Below, piece by piece: positions 46,492 through 57,986 of a stretch of DNA of 64,000 bases. The DNA comes from Marasmius tenuissimus (taxonomy: Eukaryota; Basidiomycota; Agaricomycetes; Agaricales; Marasmiaceae), in NCBI GenBank assembly GCA_029532415.1, contig JAQOTA010000050.1:558001-622000 (forward strand), given 5' to 3'. The position numbers and the translations under genes are program-made. Positions within the stretch are counted from its first letter, which is position 1. The number at the start of each line of letters is the position of its first letter. The notes beneath the pieces were generated by a model. It had not been told where the DNA came from, did not search any database, and saw nothing but the letters and a program-made list of their open reading frames with translations.

Positions 46492-49400
46492 TTACACAAA
46501 TGTCTCCTCTATTGATACCAGCCCATCCAGGTACAGCCCCTCCAAAAGTCCCCATAATGGACTCTCCCATACCCTTGCAAGATTCCCACCATCCAGCTGT
46601 CTTTTCTCCAGCAACGACCGCAGAACTGACGAGCCTGGTGTATTGTCCACCGTGTTACTATAAGCTACCGCGATAGCCCAACGTTCCTCCCAAACCAAAT
46701 ATAATGAAGCCGTAAGCTGAGGAACTGGATGATCCGCCATCGAATTGAAACAACGACGAGCCTCCGCAAGAAGTAACAAGAGATGATACGCTGTAGGCGT
46801 AGTACCGTGGGGAGGCAGTGGCGGAACAGGAGGCCATGAGAACGAGGATCTGTTCGTCTTCGTTGATCGTGGAATACGATGATGATGCGTAAACCTCGGT
46901 ATGAACTCTTCGGCACGACCTAAGGTCATGTTAAGAAACGGAGGTTTAGCTTGACGGGGTCTTGGAGCGTATATCGGATGTAGGAGTGTCCCTCCGTGCA
47001 CCGTCTGAGCTACGTCTACATCATGAGCAGATGTGATGTCCTGCAACCACGACAGCGTGCTTGATACACTCCGAAGGGAGCTCTGTGCCTGGTGTATTGG
47101 TACGTCCACCTCCGTAGCTATAGTCGCGGGCCGAGAGACCTCCTGCATCTGATTGATGACATCGAACGGTAGCTCGCGCTCCTGAAGATGGCCTCGCTCA
47201 TCGAAGTTGCCCTCCGTGCCTAATGAGACCCGAGAAACCGGCAGTATCTGGCTTGCTACTTCGGGCTCCCGAACTTCCCCCTGAACCGTCTGGTCTCGTT
47301 CCGTGATAGAGCAAAACTCGCTATGCAAAGTCGACGGAACGTATAACCAGTCCGTTACGTCAGAACCCATCCCCAACGACTCGAGCGATAAACCCGTGCG
47401 TGCACTCGCAGAAACACAAGTCGACGATCCTCCACCTTCCCATTCAACTCTTTTCTTATTTGCCAGAATCGATGCCGAACGAGGGAAAAGAGAGGTGCCT
47501 GTGAGGGACGAGCAAGGTATTGCTCCCTCCGAGGGTGGATTTGGACTCATGAAGGGATCACCTTCATTCATGAAAGCAGTTGGCGACATTAGGTTGGAAC
47601 TCGAAGACGCTGGGAGCCACCTGTGTAACCTCGAACCAGAATCGAAAGCGGTGGGTAGATCTGATGTTTGAGTTACATCCAGGGGTAGTGAGGTTGTATC
47701 GGGATCGCTGTGAGCAGACGAAGTGACCTGTATCGTAGGGATTAGGCTGAGGATAATAAGGAATGGGTGGCCAATAGAGCCCCTCCAGAAGGTGTCGTCG
47801 TCTTCATTGGCGAGGAGTCTATAAAAACAAGGGAGGCGGTCAGTCAGACAGGCACGTCCACAAGTATTACGAGGATCATACCTGTAAATAGTAGCCATCA
47901 GACCTTCATCTGTTGTGCTGCCTAGTTCTGACGTTTCAACCTCGCATGGCGAGATATAGCGAGCCGCTGGCTCGAACAAGATGCGGGGTACTTCATCATC
48001 CCCTATCATTCCGTATATCGATGCCTCTTCAGATCCACCAACGGGCTCACCACGACTCCCACTAATGAGCGTTGAGCAGGTAGGAAGGGGAGACTAATTT
48101 CTGTCACTCACTTAAGCGAACGACTATCCTCCGCTTTAAACTCTACCCTAGGTGATCGACATGAAGACCGAACTGAGCTGATATCTTGGATACTCGCATC
48201 TGTGGACATGCTAAGGCTTTGTTAGCGAGTGTGTCTAACAAACCAATCAACAGCAACTTATCACTCACTCCGACGTCGACGAGCACGGTTCGGGTAGAAC
48301 CAGCGTGGGCAGTTGAGTAGGCACTTCAAACTTTATTCTAGTTGGTATCCCGGTCCGTTTTCGATCAAGAACTGCCTCCACCATCGAAGTCAAGGCGATC
48401 AGATTCATTTGGCCGTTTACCCAAAGGCTAAGGCAATATCGACCCCCAAACACGGAATCGAGGGCATTGAGGAAGAGCGCCTCACGAAGTGTATGAATCA
48501 TTCTGAGAGCACCAGGTGTACCAGGGGCTACCGGTGCAACACTGATCGTCAGACCATCCCTGTCTCGAGTCGTCGCATAAAACTCGTCTCGGAGTATAGG
48601 AAGGGATGTCGATGAGGTGAGATTGACTGCTCGAAGCCCAAACCCAGTGCAATTACACCGAAACGTTTCGACCACAATCACGGCTCTCCCAACGTCTACC
48701 TTTGGCCGGTACCACCTAGTCATGAAGGCTTTCGGCGGCCTGCTCGTCTCCGACAGAACGCTCCCCGTTATAAAGATCCGAGTCTGTACGCTCATCGTCC
48801 GTTGTCAACTCCAAACATACCAGACGCCAATCCGGAATGACATGAGGGGAGACCTCAAAAGCCTGCCTAACCCAATGAACGACACCGTCTTGTGCAATGG
48901 AATATCACAAAAGAACCCAGGGCCTGTACACTCAAGTGAGCTTGCAGACGTCTCTGAGGGGTAGAAAATCCGGAAGATCGAGGTTCCATTCGATGTTCGG
49001 TTCATCCAACGTTCATCGCCGCCGTGCTACGCCTTTTAGGAGTACGCATCCAGAGAGGGTCGGGGGTACGATTCAAGTCAGGCTCCACGTATCGGCCAAT
49101 ATACGCGGTGATTTCAGGTGGTAGGTACAGTCGAAGGATGTCTTCCTTGTTGTGACGTTTAGAAGAACTTTGTGACGCGACAGGAGAAAATTTGAGGGTT
49201 TGGAAGTGATGAAAGTAGCGGCAACGATATAGACCGAGAGCGAACGAATCCACAGTAGATGTCGGGTAAGATACGCCTTCCGTCGACTCGTGCTCGGAAG
49301 GGGATCTGTATGATGATAGCGACGGTGATATCGTTATCAATTGTGGTGGCGGCAACGGAGATGGCGTTGGTGCTCTTGAAGAGGATGGTTTTAGCGCCAA

Positions 49401-49610
49401 TTGCCCTAATGGTTCTGCTATTCCCTCTGTTTCCTTTCGCTGTGGCATCCTTCGGATATCTGGATTTGTGGTGGTAACACCATGTAGGTGTGGTTTTTGG
49501 AGTTTGACTCCTTGCCGTGTGGATGTCGCTGAATCGTGCGGGTCAGCCTGGGATCTACCTCCTCTCCCCAGGGCGGAGATTCTGTTCACAAGCGTCGTGG
49601 ATAATTTCAT
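46492..49610 (-). CDS. Unrecognised multi-exon gene (hypothetical protein)
   Basis: Three long minus-strand open stretches lie head to tail and probably form one gene: 49610 to about 49002 (Ser/Pro-rich; then LPPEITAYIGRYVEPDL, which looks like the start of an F-box or similar), about 48960-48265 (including VIPDWRLVCLELTTDDE and LTISVAPVAPGTPGALRMIHTLREALFLNALDSVFGGRY) and 48009-46492 (505 codons). The last contains an apparent 63-bp in-frame intron, from the GTATGA after ATCTACAG to TTTTATAG near 47819, then a low-complexity middle and a conserved-looking C-terminus (AYHLLLLLAEARRCFNSMADHP ... WEERWAIAVAYSN). I do not recognise the family, and exon joins near 49000 and 48730 are unresolved, so it could be two genes. 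Confidence 0.5.
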
Positions 49611-51894
49611 GATGTGTCGTGTCCTGGGGCGTGAAGGAGTTTGAACCTCCGGTATCGCGTGGAGAATGAGTAGTGTTTGATCCTCCGAGAATCACTTCGT
49701 TCATCTCAAGTAACGAGAACGGCCTTTTCGAGCGTTAAAGGTCTTCAAGGCAACGATTTAACAATAGTTAGAAGCTAGTAGCAAGGTGGATTAGCGTTGA
49801 CGCTCATAGCGGAATACAAGGTTCACGCACCTGTATCATCAAGGTCTCATATCCACTCATCACGGACCCACACCCGTCTCTATTCTTTTCCCCGAGGCAG
49901 CGTTTCCGCCCAACGAACCATAGCGGCTTAGCCCGATCAATCCTAACGCCCTCGAGCAATACCGAGCGAAGCCATGGCAAAAAACACGAGAATGAGCCGA
50001 ATGTTGGGTAGCCAATGGACGTGACAGCAGGATCGACGACACTTGGCAGATGATGACGAAGAGGTAAGAAATGAGTAGCACTGGAACGTTCAAAGCTCAC
50101 TCAATACGAAGTCTGGCCGTCATAGCGCCAAACTGAACCCTACCGCAGGGTCGAACACCGATAGTTTACGCCCTAGCAGTGAAATTTCACTCAGAACAAC
50201 CGAGTGCGTTGAGGTGCGTCGGTGACGATTTCACTTACTGAAAGAACAGGAGATCTCTTTGCAAAGAGACAGGATCAACGGATAGCAGGTGATCGACGGG
50301 AAAACCAGAAGAGGTCGGAGCCGAAGAATATCGCGAGTGCGTGATGGAGGAGATGGAGGTTGCAAGTCACTGTCAAGCTTCAAGAGCCATGACACCCATT
50401 GAGCGCTACATAGACGCCGGCTCGGAATTTGCCGGCCGATCATCCAGTAAGCCTGGTTCTAAATCTGAACTACCACGCTAACACCCCTCTATCTACAAAT
50501 CCATCTCCCTCGAAACACGAGCATGCCCTCGGGGTATACGGCAAACCGTACACTCTCTTTCAACTTACCTGGGACGTCACGTTACGAAGGCCTCAAGGTC
50601 TGGCTTTGTGAATAATTGCGCTTTCGAGGATTAGGTGTCAGGATTAGGTGTCAGGATCTGGGTGGTCCGTTGATTCAAATTGTTCAGTGACGAGGCCGAC
50701 TTTCTCGGGCGTAAATCTCACGGGTGGAACGAGGACTATCCGCTGAAATGCTACGACAGAGTTTGACAATTCATCCTTTCCTCTACTAATAACTCAAGCA
50801 GCAAAGCTACGCCTCCTGGCTTTGATTACAGTATGCTCTGAAAGCTCCGCCCCAAAGCAATATAAAAAAGATCACACCCCGAACCCAGTGTCCAGCTGTG
50901 TTTCCCATTCTTGTATAGTTATATTGATTTCGTGACGGCAGTACAAACATTGGCGTTTGTAGTGTCCTAGGGACAACTGCATGCGTCGGTGGTAGCTTTT
51001 AGGCATCATTCCCGTTGCAAGAAAAGGTGAAACAGAAAAAAGCAAGGCATTGCATTCACGGCAGGCGCATCCCAGTTTCTACAGATTCCCAACTTCGAAC
51101 TAAACCACAGCTGTGATTCTACCACTGCTTCTCTGATGCCTAAGAAAGTCCCGGCTGCTGCTACACGACCTCTCTTCCCGATCATTCAGCAGGACTGTGC
51201 CAATGGCTGCAACCGGTCGTGCCTCACCTATGTCGAATTTTCGAGTTCGGAACAGGAATGATCGATAGAGATTTAGACGAAGCGTACATTGAGATGATTG
51301 TCGACATTGTCGTCCAATATCACGTTGGTGTGTGCCACGCTTCTCCGGAAGGGTTTTTTCACACATCTCTCGAATATTTTGGATACCGATACGACGATAG
51401 TTGGTTCCCCGACGGTCATACCCCATGAGCAAGCCGATAATAAGTCAAAGCATACTCGGCAGATGCCGATTATCTATTGCATTGTCTGTGGTCCAATCTT
51501 GAACGAGCAAGGTACCATTCAATTTTACGACGGCGGCTTTGAACGGGCGAGCACTTTGGCCTACAGCGTCCGGGAAAAATAGAAAGATCAATCATTCGTA
51601 TGGAGACCACCAACCACCTGGGGTGTCTTACCGGTATGATTCGTGCTACATCAAATGGACGCGCACGGCGTGCTCCAATCCGGGTGACTGCAATAACCTA
51701 TAAGCTCTCTAAAACCACACTGAAACTCTCTGGCGCTTCTCCCACTGCTCCTGTGCAAATTTTCTTCTCAAAGAGGCTACATCCATCATAAATTATGATA
51801 CCTGCCGCCAGGAGATAAAACTGGGAGTAGATGATAGACTTAGCCATACCAACTCTCCATCCAAATCTTGAAACAGCTCCGCAATCTGTACAAC
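49611..51894. other. Spacer with one possible upstream exon
   Basis: The minus frame 50100-49804 reads IGYPTFGSFSCFLPWLRSVL and ends at a GTGCGT donor near 49834; it might be a 5' exon of the preceding gene. From about 51440 to 51890 the sequence resembles 34430-34870 (upstream of membrane-protein copy B), marking the left part of the duplicated block. Nothing else is called. Confidence 0.35.
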
Positions 51895-53519
51895 ATGGCC
51901 GCAGAACAAGAGGTTGCAAAGAAGGCTTTGGAACCTTACACCTCTGTTGGGACAATTATTGTTGAACCTATCGCTACATTGTCGGTATGCTCCTTGTCAT
52001 GACTATGCAACTCTCTATGTCTTTTCATGAATTATTTTTCCGTCCCTTGGACAGGTGTTGTTCCTGGTGTATGGTGAGTCAGAATCTATGTCGCTCTCTG
52101 CACAAGGGCCACTACTAACGTGAGTTGTTTTAAGGGATGTACATCATTATATTTGGGCTGTCTCTCAACGTCCTTTGGCACCGCCGTGAATCTGCGGCCT
52201 CAAGATCATACATGAAATGGATTATCGCCCTTTTCGTCTTAACCACCATTTACAACGCCTCCATTGTGTGGACCCAAATGGACCAAGCTCTTGAATTATT
52301 CAATGGTGTCAAGGAAAACAATTATATCCCTTTCTTCAAGAAAGTCTCGGGTGTAAACAGGCCTTCTGAGTGGACTGCACGATTGTGTGTACTCTTGAGT
52401 TTATTCTTGTGCATGTGGGGGTGAATGCTGAGGTCATGCTTTCAACAAAGGGGTTTGTGTTTGTTTCCTACTGCTATCACAAGGTGCTCGCACTTCACTC
52501 TCTTTGCCAACTCTCATGGCTAAACAGCTCACCACCTAGCTTTATCTTTGATTACTTAATGGTAGGTTCTTTGACCAACAGTAGGCCTACAGATTTGAAG
52601 ATCATACACCTCGACTAGGTCCACCGTTGCTATGTCATTTGGGGATATAGCAAGCAGATCCTCTATCCTTTTGGTTTTGTTGTCCTTGTTACAGACAGTG
52701 AGTAACTCATATGTATAAAGCCAGTCTCTGACTCTCACTCTCTCACCAGCAACAGGCTTTGTGGTCAATGTAATTGAGACTGTGGCCTATCAGCACCAAC
52801 ATCTTGCTCTCTATACAAAGATTATCAACACCCAAAGAGTGCTTGCAATAGTTTCGGCTGTATATGCCTCTCTATTGACCCTATTAACAGGTACATTTAA
52901 TTGTTTTCAAGCATAGCTTCTTCAATTGACTGGTCAAAATCCACAGCTGGTCGCATTTGGTGGACGGTCCGTCAAGTAGGCCAGATCACCGGAGGTAGGG
53001 TCTACTCAAAGTACAACATCTTTATTGCGACAATGTACGTTCCGGGCTGTTACATCTTGTCTTTTGGTTCTTATTGACCAACCAATTGGCACCAGTCTCG
53101 AGTCCGGATTTCTTTACCCCGTCACGCAGGTAGTTGCCATTGTTCTTGTGATGAGTGCAAATAGCCATGAGGGTAAACCCCTCATCCCTTTTGACCCCAG
53201 CCCTATCACTATTCAGATGGCGGTCAGTATCAATCCTACATTTTGATGGTTTGGCTCAGCTAAAGCACCCGGGATACAGGCCATTGCGCCAACTCTCATA
53301 ATTGTACGAATCGCATATGGGCAAGCAGTCGAAAGTGTTCAGCAAATGGTCTCGACACTCCATTTTGCTGAGGGGATTAATAATTCTCAACAACGGTCCG
53401 TGGTTGCCCATGGCACCATCAATCTTCGACAATCTTTGGCGGTAATCGAGGAAAGAGGAACTACGGGAAGGTCTGGGCCGGATAAACCACTCCCAAATGT
53501 GGCTGAACACTCGGTGTGA
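51895..53519 (+). CDS. Multi-pass membrane protein, 'HRCY-WG' family, copy D (intact)
   Basis: Best-preserved copy, so used as family reference. Exons 51895-51984, 52055-52073, 52135-52384, 52451-52483, 52540-52561, 52619-52697, 52750-52890, 52947-53034, 53096-53222 and 53280-53519 sum to 363 codons (362 residues). It begins MAAEQEVAKKALEPYTS, then MYIIIFGLSLNVLW (helix), SYMKWIIALFVLTTIYN (helix), signature VHRCYVIWGYSKQILYPFGF, VLAIVSAVYASLLTLL (helix), AGRIWWTVRQ, a helix after LESGFLYP, and APTLIIVRIAYGQAVESVQQ with a polar tail. Seven helices are plausible. Basidiomycete-restricted family of unknown function. Two exons are 22 nt or less. Confidence 0.83.
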
Positions 53520-54228
53520 CTTGTGAGGCTCTTTTCCCAACTCTTCGATCCTCCTTATATACTTATCTAGCGGGTTCAGGATCTATCTATATGCCATACT
53601 TTGTCATATATACACTTCGGTTTAGTGAATTATTCCGTTCTCTTTGCATTCATGGGTCCGTGTTCATGACCGTTGGCTGCGGAGTACTGGGGGGTATTCA
53701 CTATATTAGTAGCGGTAATTGTGTAACCGGGAAAAAGTGACGAGCTCGGGAGCAAGTAAAATAACTATCCCTTCACAAGAGATGAGCTCGAAATATAGTA
53801 ATAACTTGAGGGGCGAAAACAAAGAAAAGAACAATCGCAAGTGGTTTAAGCGCCACACAATCATATGTAGGCTCGGAATTTGCCGGCCAATCGAACATTG
53901 ATGCCCTCAGTTTCCTTCCGAACAACTTCCGAACCACCACCATGACCACTCAAGTTCAAGCCCGAATTTCACGAGGTCGACCTCGTTTTCTATCTTTCTT
54001 TCCCTGCTACCCTCGAAGCTTCTGCGTAGGTGAGCAAAGTATGGAAGGATTCCAGTATCGACTTCTCGCTTCTTCACGAATCACAGCTCGGATCAACTCG
54101 AGTGACGAGTCTACCAACTCGAGTATAGCTTCATCTTTTCATGGAAGCGAAATGGAGCAAGGAATGGCTGATGGGGAGTTATAGGAGTCAAGGATCTCGT
54201 GAATAATATCTAGCATTAGCGTTCTACC
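53520..54228. other. Spacer upstream of MFS copy 2
   Basis: The first about 100 bp resemble the sequence after copy B's stop. An open frame at 53942-54184 (80 codons, MTTQVQARISRG...) has no known motif. GCTCGGAATTTGCCGGCC near 53870 also occurs near 50418. Confidence 0.35.
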
Positions 54229-55820
54229 ATGTCACCCCCACCATCGCCCAACGACAACCGAGTGGTCGAAGGCCCAGAATGCATCACCCCGGCTTCGGAT
54301 ACCTTGGAGCCAGATACAGCTCAATACGATGCAGCAGCCGAGGTTCGATTGCGGCTGAAAATCGATTGTATGATCTTGCCTACTGTCTCAATCCTTTTTT
54401 GGTCTCTTTCATGAATCGATCCAACATTGGTAAGCTTTTCTGTCCGGTATATTCCTCTACGTGTGCGTCTCTAAAGACATTTAGGAGATGCACGTATCGC
54501 CGGGCTCGAGAATGACCTTGGCCTCGAGGGCTTTGACTACAACATCATCCTGTCGGTCTACTACATATCCTACATTCTCTTCCAGATCCCTTCCAGCGTT
54601 CTGTGCAAGACCATTGGACCAGGCTGGTTTATTCCCGGTATTACACTTGCCTTTGGTTCCATATCGATAGGAACCGCGTTCGTTCAGAACATGGCTCAGG
54701 CCGCTAGTGTTCGCTTTGCTCTCGGTTTGTCCATATAGTTTGGGAGCCTCTCCAGTTGCTAACCTGTATCCAGGCATCTTCGAATCAGGAATCATGTCCG
54801 GGATAGCTTATTACCTCTCCCGATGGTATCGCAGAAACGAAGTTACTTTCCGGTTCTCGATATATATGTCCATGGCGTCCTTTTCGGGTGCTTTCGGAGG
54901 ACTTTTATCATCTGGGATCCTTCGTCTCCCTCGCTTCGGGTCACTCCATGGGTGGCGAATGATCTTCGCCATGGAAGGACTCGTCACTTGTGGAGTAGCT
55001 TTGATAAGCTTCATGACCCTCACCAATAGACCCGAGAAGGCAAGATGGCTCTCTCAAGAAGAGAAGGCACTAGCCGTAGCTCGGGTGAAGTCTGAGCGTG
55101 GCGGCCAAACACAGGTTCTAGATCAAATCAACCTCACAAAGACGTTACGGGGAATCTTCAGTCCAGTGACTCTGACCATCTCATTCATCTCTCTCCTCTA
55201 CAGCATCACTCTGAGCAATCACGCTTTTTTCTTTCCAACCATCGTTCGGACGATCTACCCCACAAGCACGGTCGTTCAGCAACAGCTCCACACAGTTCCT
55301 CCTTACATTGTTGGTGCTATGAGTGAAATCAGCATTGCATTTCTCAGCTGGAAAAACCGATGGTCGCCTTTCCATTCTCATCATCACGTCCCCTCTCGTA
55401 CCCATTGGGTATGCCATTTTTCTCGGAACCGGCAATCCCCATGCGCGTTATGGTGCCACTTTCCTATTGACTACTAGTGCAGCGGGGTCACTCTGTATGG
55501 CTGCGGTATCTGCGAACGTGGTGTCGGACACCGCCCGAGCATCAGCCGTTGCCACACTCTCGGCGATAGGTAATATTGGAGCGGTCGTGGCGACGTGGAG
55601 TTTCCTTCCCTTCGACGCACCCGACTATAAGATTGGAAATGGTTTGAACTTGGCTACTTCGAGTTTGATGTTCGTTCTGAGTCTCTTGCTCTACGTGTGG
55701 ATGATGAAGGACAACAAAAGAAGGGAGAGTAGGGATGGGAGCCAGGATCTGGAGGGTTTGAGTGAGACGGATGTCATGGATTTGGACTGGAAGCATCCCC
55801 GGTTCAGGTGGCATCCGTAA
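54229..55820 (+). pseudogene. MFS transporter, Dal5-like, copy 2, with two homopolymer frameshifts
   Basis: Same plan as copies 1 and 3: exon 1 54229-54429, exon 2 54485-54724, exon 3 54774-55820; the separate N-terminal exon of the others is absent and MSPPPSPNDNRV starts directly. Family motifs are kept (LKIDCMILPTVSIL, GPGWFIPGI, GIAYYLSRWYRRNE, DLDWKHPRFRWHP). Two single-base length changes break it. A T6 run at 54395-54400 is one T short, so exon 1 otherwise stops before the MNRSNIG motif, and an A5 run at 55352-55356 is one A long, switching frame at SWK. Everything else is open, so sequencing error in homopolymers is a real alternative to a young pseudogene. Confidence 0.85.
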
Positions 55821-56169
55821 GTAAATACTTGTAATTCGGATTTATTCTCTGTTCGCCGATTCACGAGAGTTACCCTGTGCTCGGCGACGCGTCGGTATCC
55901 CGAAGTAGTTATGAATGCTTTGAATTCATACTAGGTCTGAGTCACCGATGGATCCTCAGGGTCATGCGTAATACTGCTTCGTGGAAACACGTTCCTTCGC
56001 ACGCGAACACGAACCTGGGCGCGTACAAGACGCGTGTTGCCGTTAGAAATACCATCACGGTACTTCGAGGAGTCATCACGATTATCCTCACTTTTCCGGG
56101 CAACATAGATGTGAATGATACCGATCAGGAGCTCTGACTCTCCAAAGCCAAGTGCGGTTCCGAATCGTG

Positions 56170-56177
56170 TATATAAG
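56170..56177 (+). promoter_or_regulatory. TATA box of intact VOC gene
   Basis: TATATAAG, 68 bp upstream of the ATG at 56238; the dead copy has TATCAAAG in the same place. Confidence 0.6.
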
Positions 56178-56237
56178 ACGCACCTAGTGAAGCTCCTTTC
56201 TCCAGTTTCTCTTACCACTCTAAAGCCTCACATCACA

Positions 56238-56714
56238 ATGGCAATCGACCACTCTGGAATCACCGTTCCCATGTCAAACCACGCCGCCGTGGTGGCTTGG
56301 TACGAAGCAGCTTTGGAGCCCATCGGCTACAAGAAAGTGTTCGCCTTTGGTCCAAATGGCGAGGCCGTCGGATTCAGCGATACGATGGCAAAAAACCCGG
56401 ATACTGGGTACCCCGACTGGTGGGTTACTGGTCGACCCGATGGCGAGCCTTCGAAGGGCCACCATGCATTTGTCTCGAGAGGTTCGTGTTCACCACCACG
56501 GTGTCGGAATCTTCATCTCAGCATTCAGTCCTGACGCCCCCGTAAAACAGACCGAGCCGGCGTTGATGCGTTTCACAAGGCAGCCCTTGCTGCTGGAGGA
56601 AAAGATAACGGTGCCCCTGGAGTAAGAGCACACTACCACGCCAACTACTACGGAGCTTTCGTATACGACCCGGCAGGAAACAATATCGAGGTTGTTTGCC
56701 GCACTGCTCCTTGA
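56238..56714 (+). CDS. VOC-fold (glyoxalase/bleomycin-resistance-type) protein, intact copy
   Basis: Small vicinal-oxygen-chelate protein. Exon 1 56238-56481, intron 56482-56550, exon 2 56551-56714, 136 codons with stop (135 residues). It starts MAIDHSGITVPMSNHAAVV, with the N-terminal beta-alpha unit and AWYEAALEPIGYKK; the second half reads DRAGVDAFHKAALAAGGKDNG and ends YYGAFVYDPAGNNIEVVC with the usual C-terminal Glu of the metal site. This resembles the dioxygenase/glyoxalase branch of uncharacterised fungal VOC proteins. Reaction unknown. It is paralogous to the pseudogene at 39483-39946. Confidence 0.9.
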
Positions 56715-57986
56715 AGAAATTATAATGGGAATGAGTTGAGGCGAACGCGACTTGGATGAATGGACCTATTGGGAAAATAGTAGCGATGTGGATCAATATG
56801 AACAATGTATACGTTTGACAGTGATCACTATCCTAGTAACAAGGACTCTTGACGAGTACTTGATGAGTACTTGAGTGGCCGAACGCGTGGTGGCATCAGG
56901 CAACGAGGTTAAGAAAGCTAGCTCTTCCCACCGTCATCAGTAACATTCATAAGTGTCTCCTTTCCACTCGTGTTACCGTTTAATAATGGAACGAGAAGAT
57001 TTGTTGGATGATTGATCAGCCTTGATTGAGCTTTGACAGATTGTAAAGTTCGTAATCCTGTCAACCTCGGGACTGAGAAAGACGTACGGAAGCCGAGCGA
57101 TTGCTGCTAAAAATGAGGTCGAGCTTGACGCATTGACGTTGGATCGAAGTTAAGCTGAACTTCGGAGAAAGAGAGAAGAAAGAAAGGCTACTACGGACGA
57201 AATCTGCCGCCGGCCCGGATTGAGCCAGAGATCCTGCTTAGTCATTCAATGTCTTGCCCCAAGTTGTTTGTCCTCCTCCATCATGGTCTCAGCAATACTT
57301 AGCGCCAGCTGCGATCGTTTTTGCCGTTTGCATGGAGCTATGCGGAAGGGAGCGTCTGAAGAAGAGAACCGACTAACCGAAATTACCGAACGCCCTTTGT
57401 GAGCTTATCATGACCTTTGGTTGCTCAGAAGAGCGGGAACGTGGTGCCTATCCCGCATTCCATATCAGTCCAACAATTCCCTCATTCTTTTCTTTTGGGG
57501 CGACTACTTCCCGTGCGCGTCGCGAATGGGCATGACGGCGACATCGCGGTTACAGTGGATGAACCGGCCGATGTCGCCAGTCAGGTTGAGGTCAGTACAT
57601 AGCTCACCTTCGTCCCTGCAAACGATTCAAAAAATTTTGCTGAGCTCAGGGCCATTTGCATTTTGACTACAAGAACAGCTGGCAGCAGGGGACAAAAGTC
57701 TATTCAATCCTTGTCTTGACCATCAGTCTGGTGATCCCCGCTGTGGACCTTGATCGGGCCAGCCAATTGTATGTTCGCGTTTTGACCAATCGTAAGCCCT
57801 TGTCTCGGCTCGATGTGGGGGTAGCCTGACAGATGGAATCTTGTTCCTTTAGGCGACGAATTCCATACTTAAGGGCAAAGGCTGAAATGAAAATCCAGCT
57901 CCCCAAACGCCGCTAGCTCGTCTGCTGGCACTTCAGTGACGTGGTCCCGAGCCTCTGGGTTTTCTCCCCGCGATCTTGGCAGAAGC
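56715..57986. other. Spacer with a possible gene remnant near 57420-57780
   Basis: A plus frame from 57417 reads SFLLGRLLPVRVANGHDGD and, after a gap, another reads HFDYKNSWQQGTKVYSI near 57655-57705. These look coding-like but do not form a recognisable protein, and no start or stop is convincing. Confidence 0.3.

Noticed and set aside
53942..54184. 80-codon open frame upstream of MFS copy 2
   Set aside because: Positioned like a small gene but without motif or splice evidence; could be the promoter region of the MFS gene.
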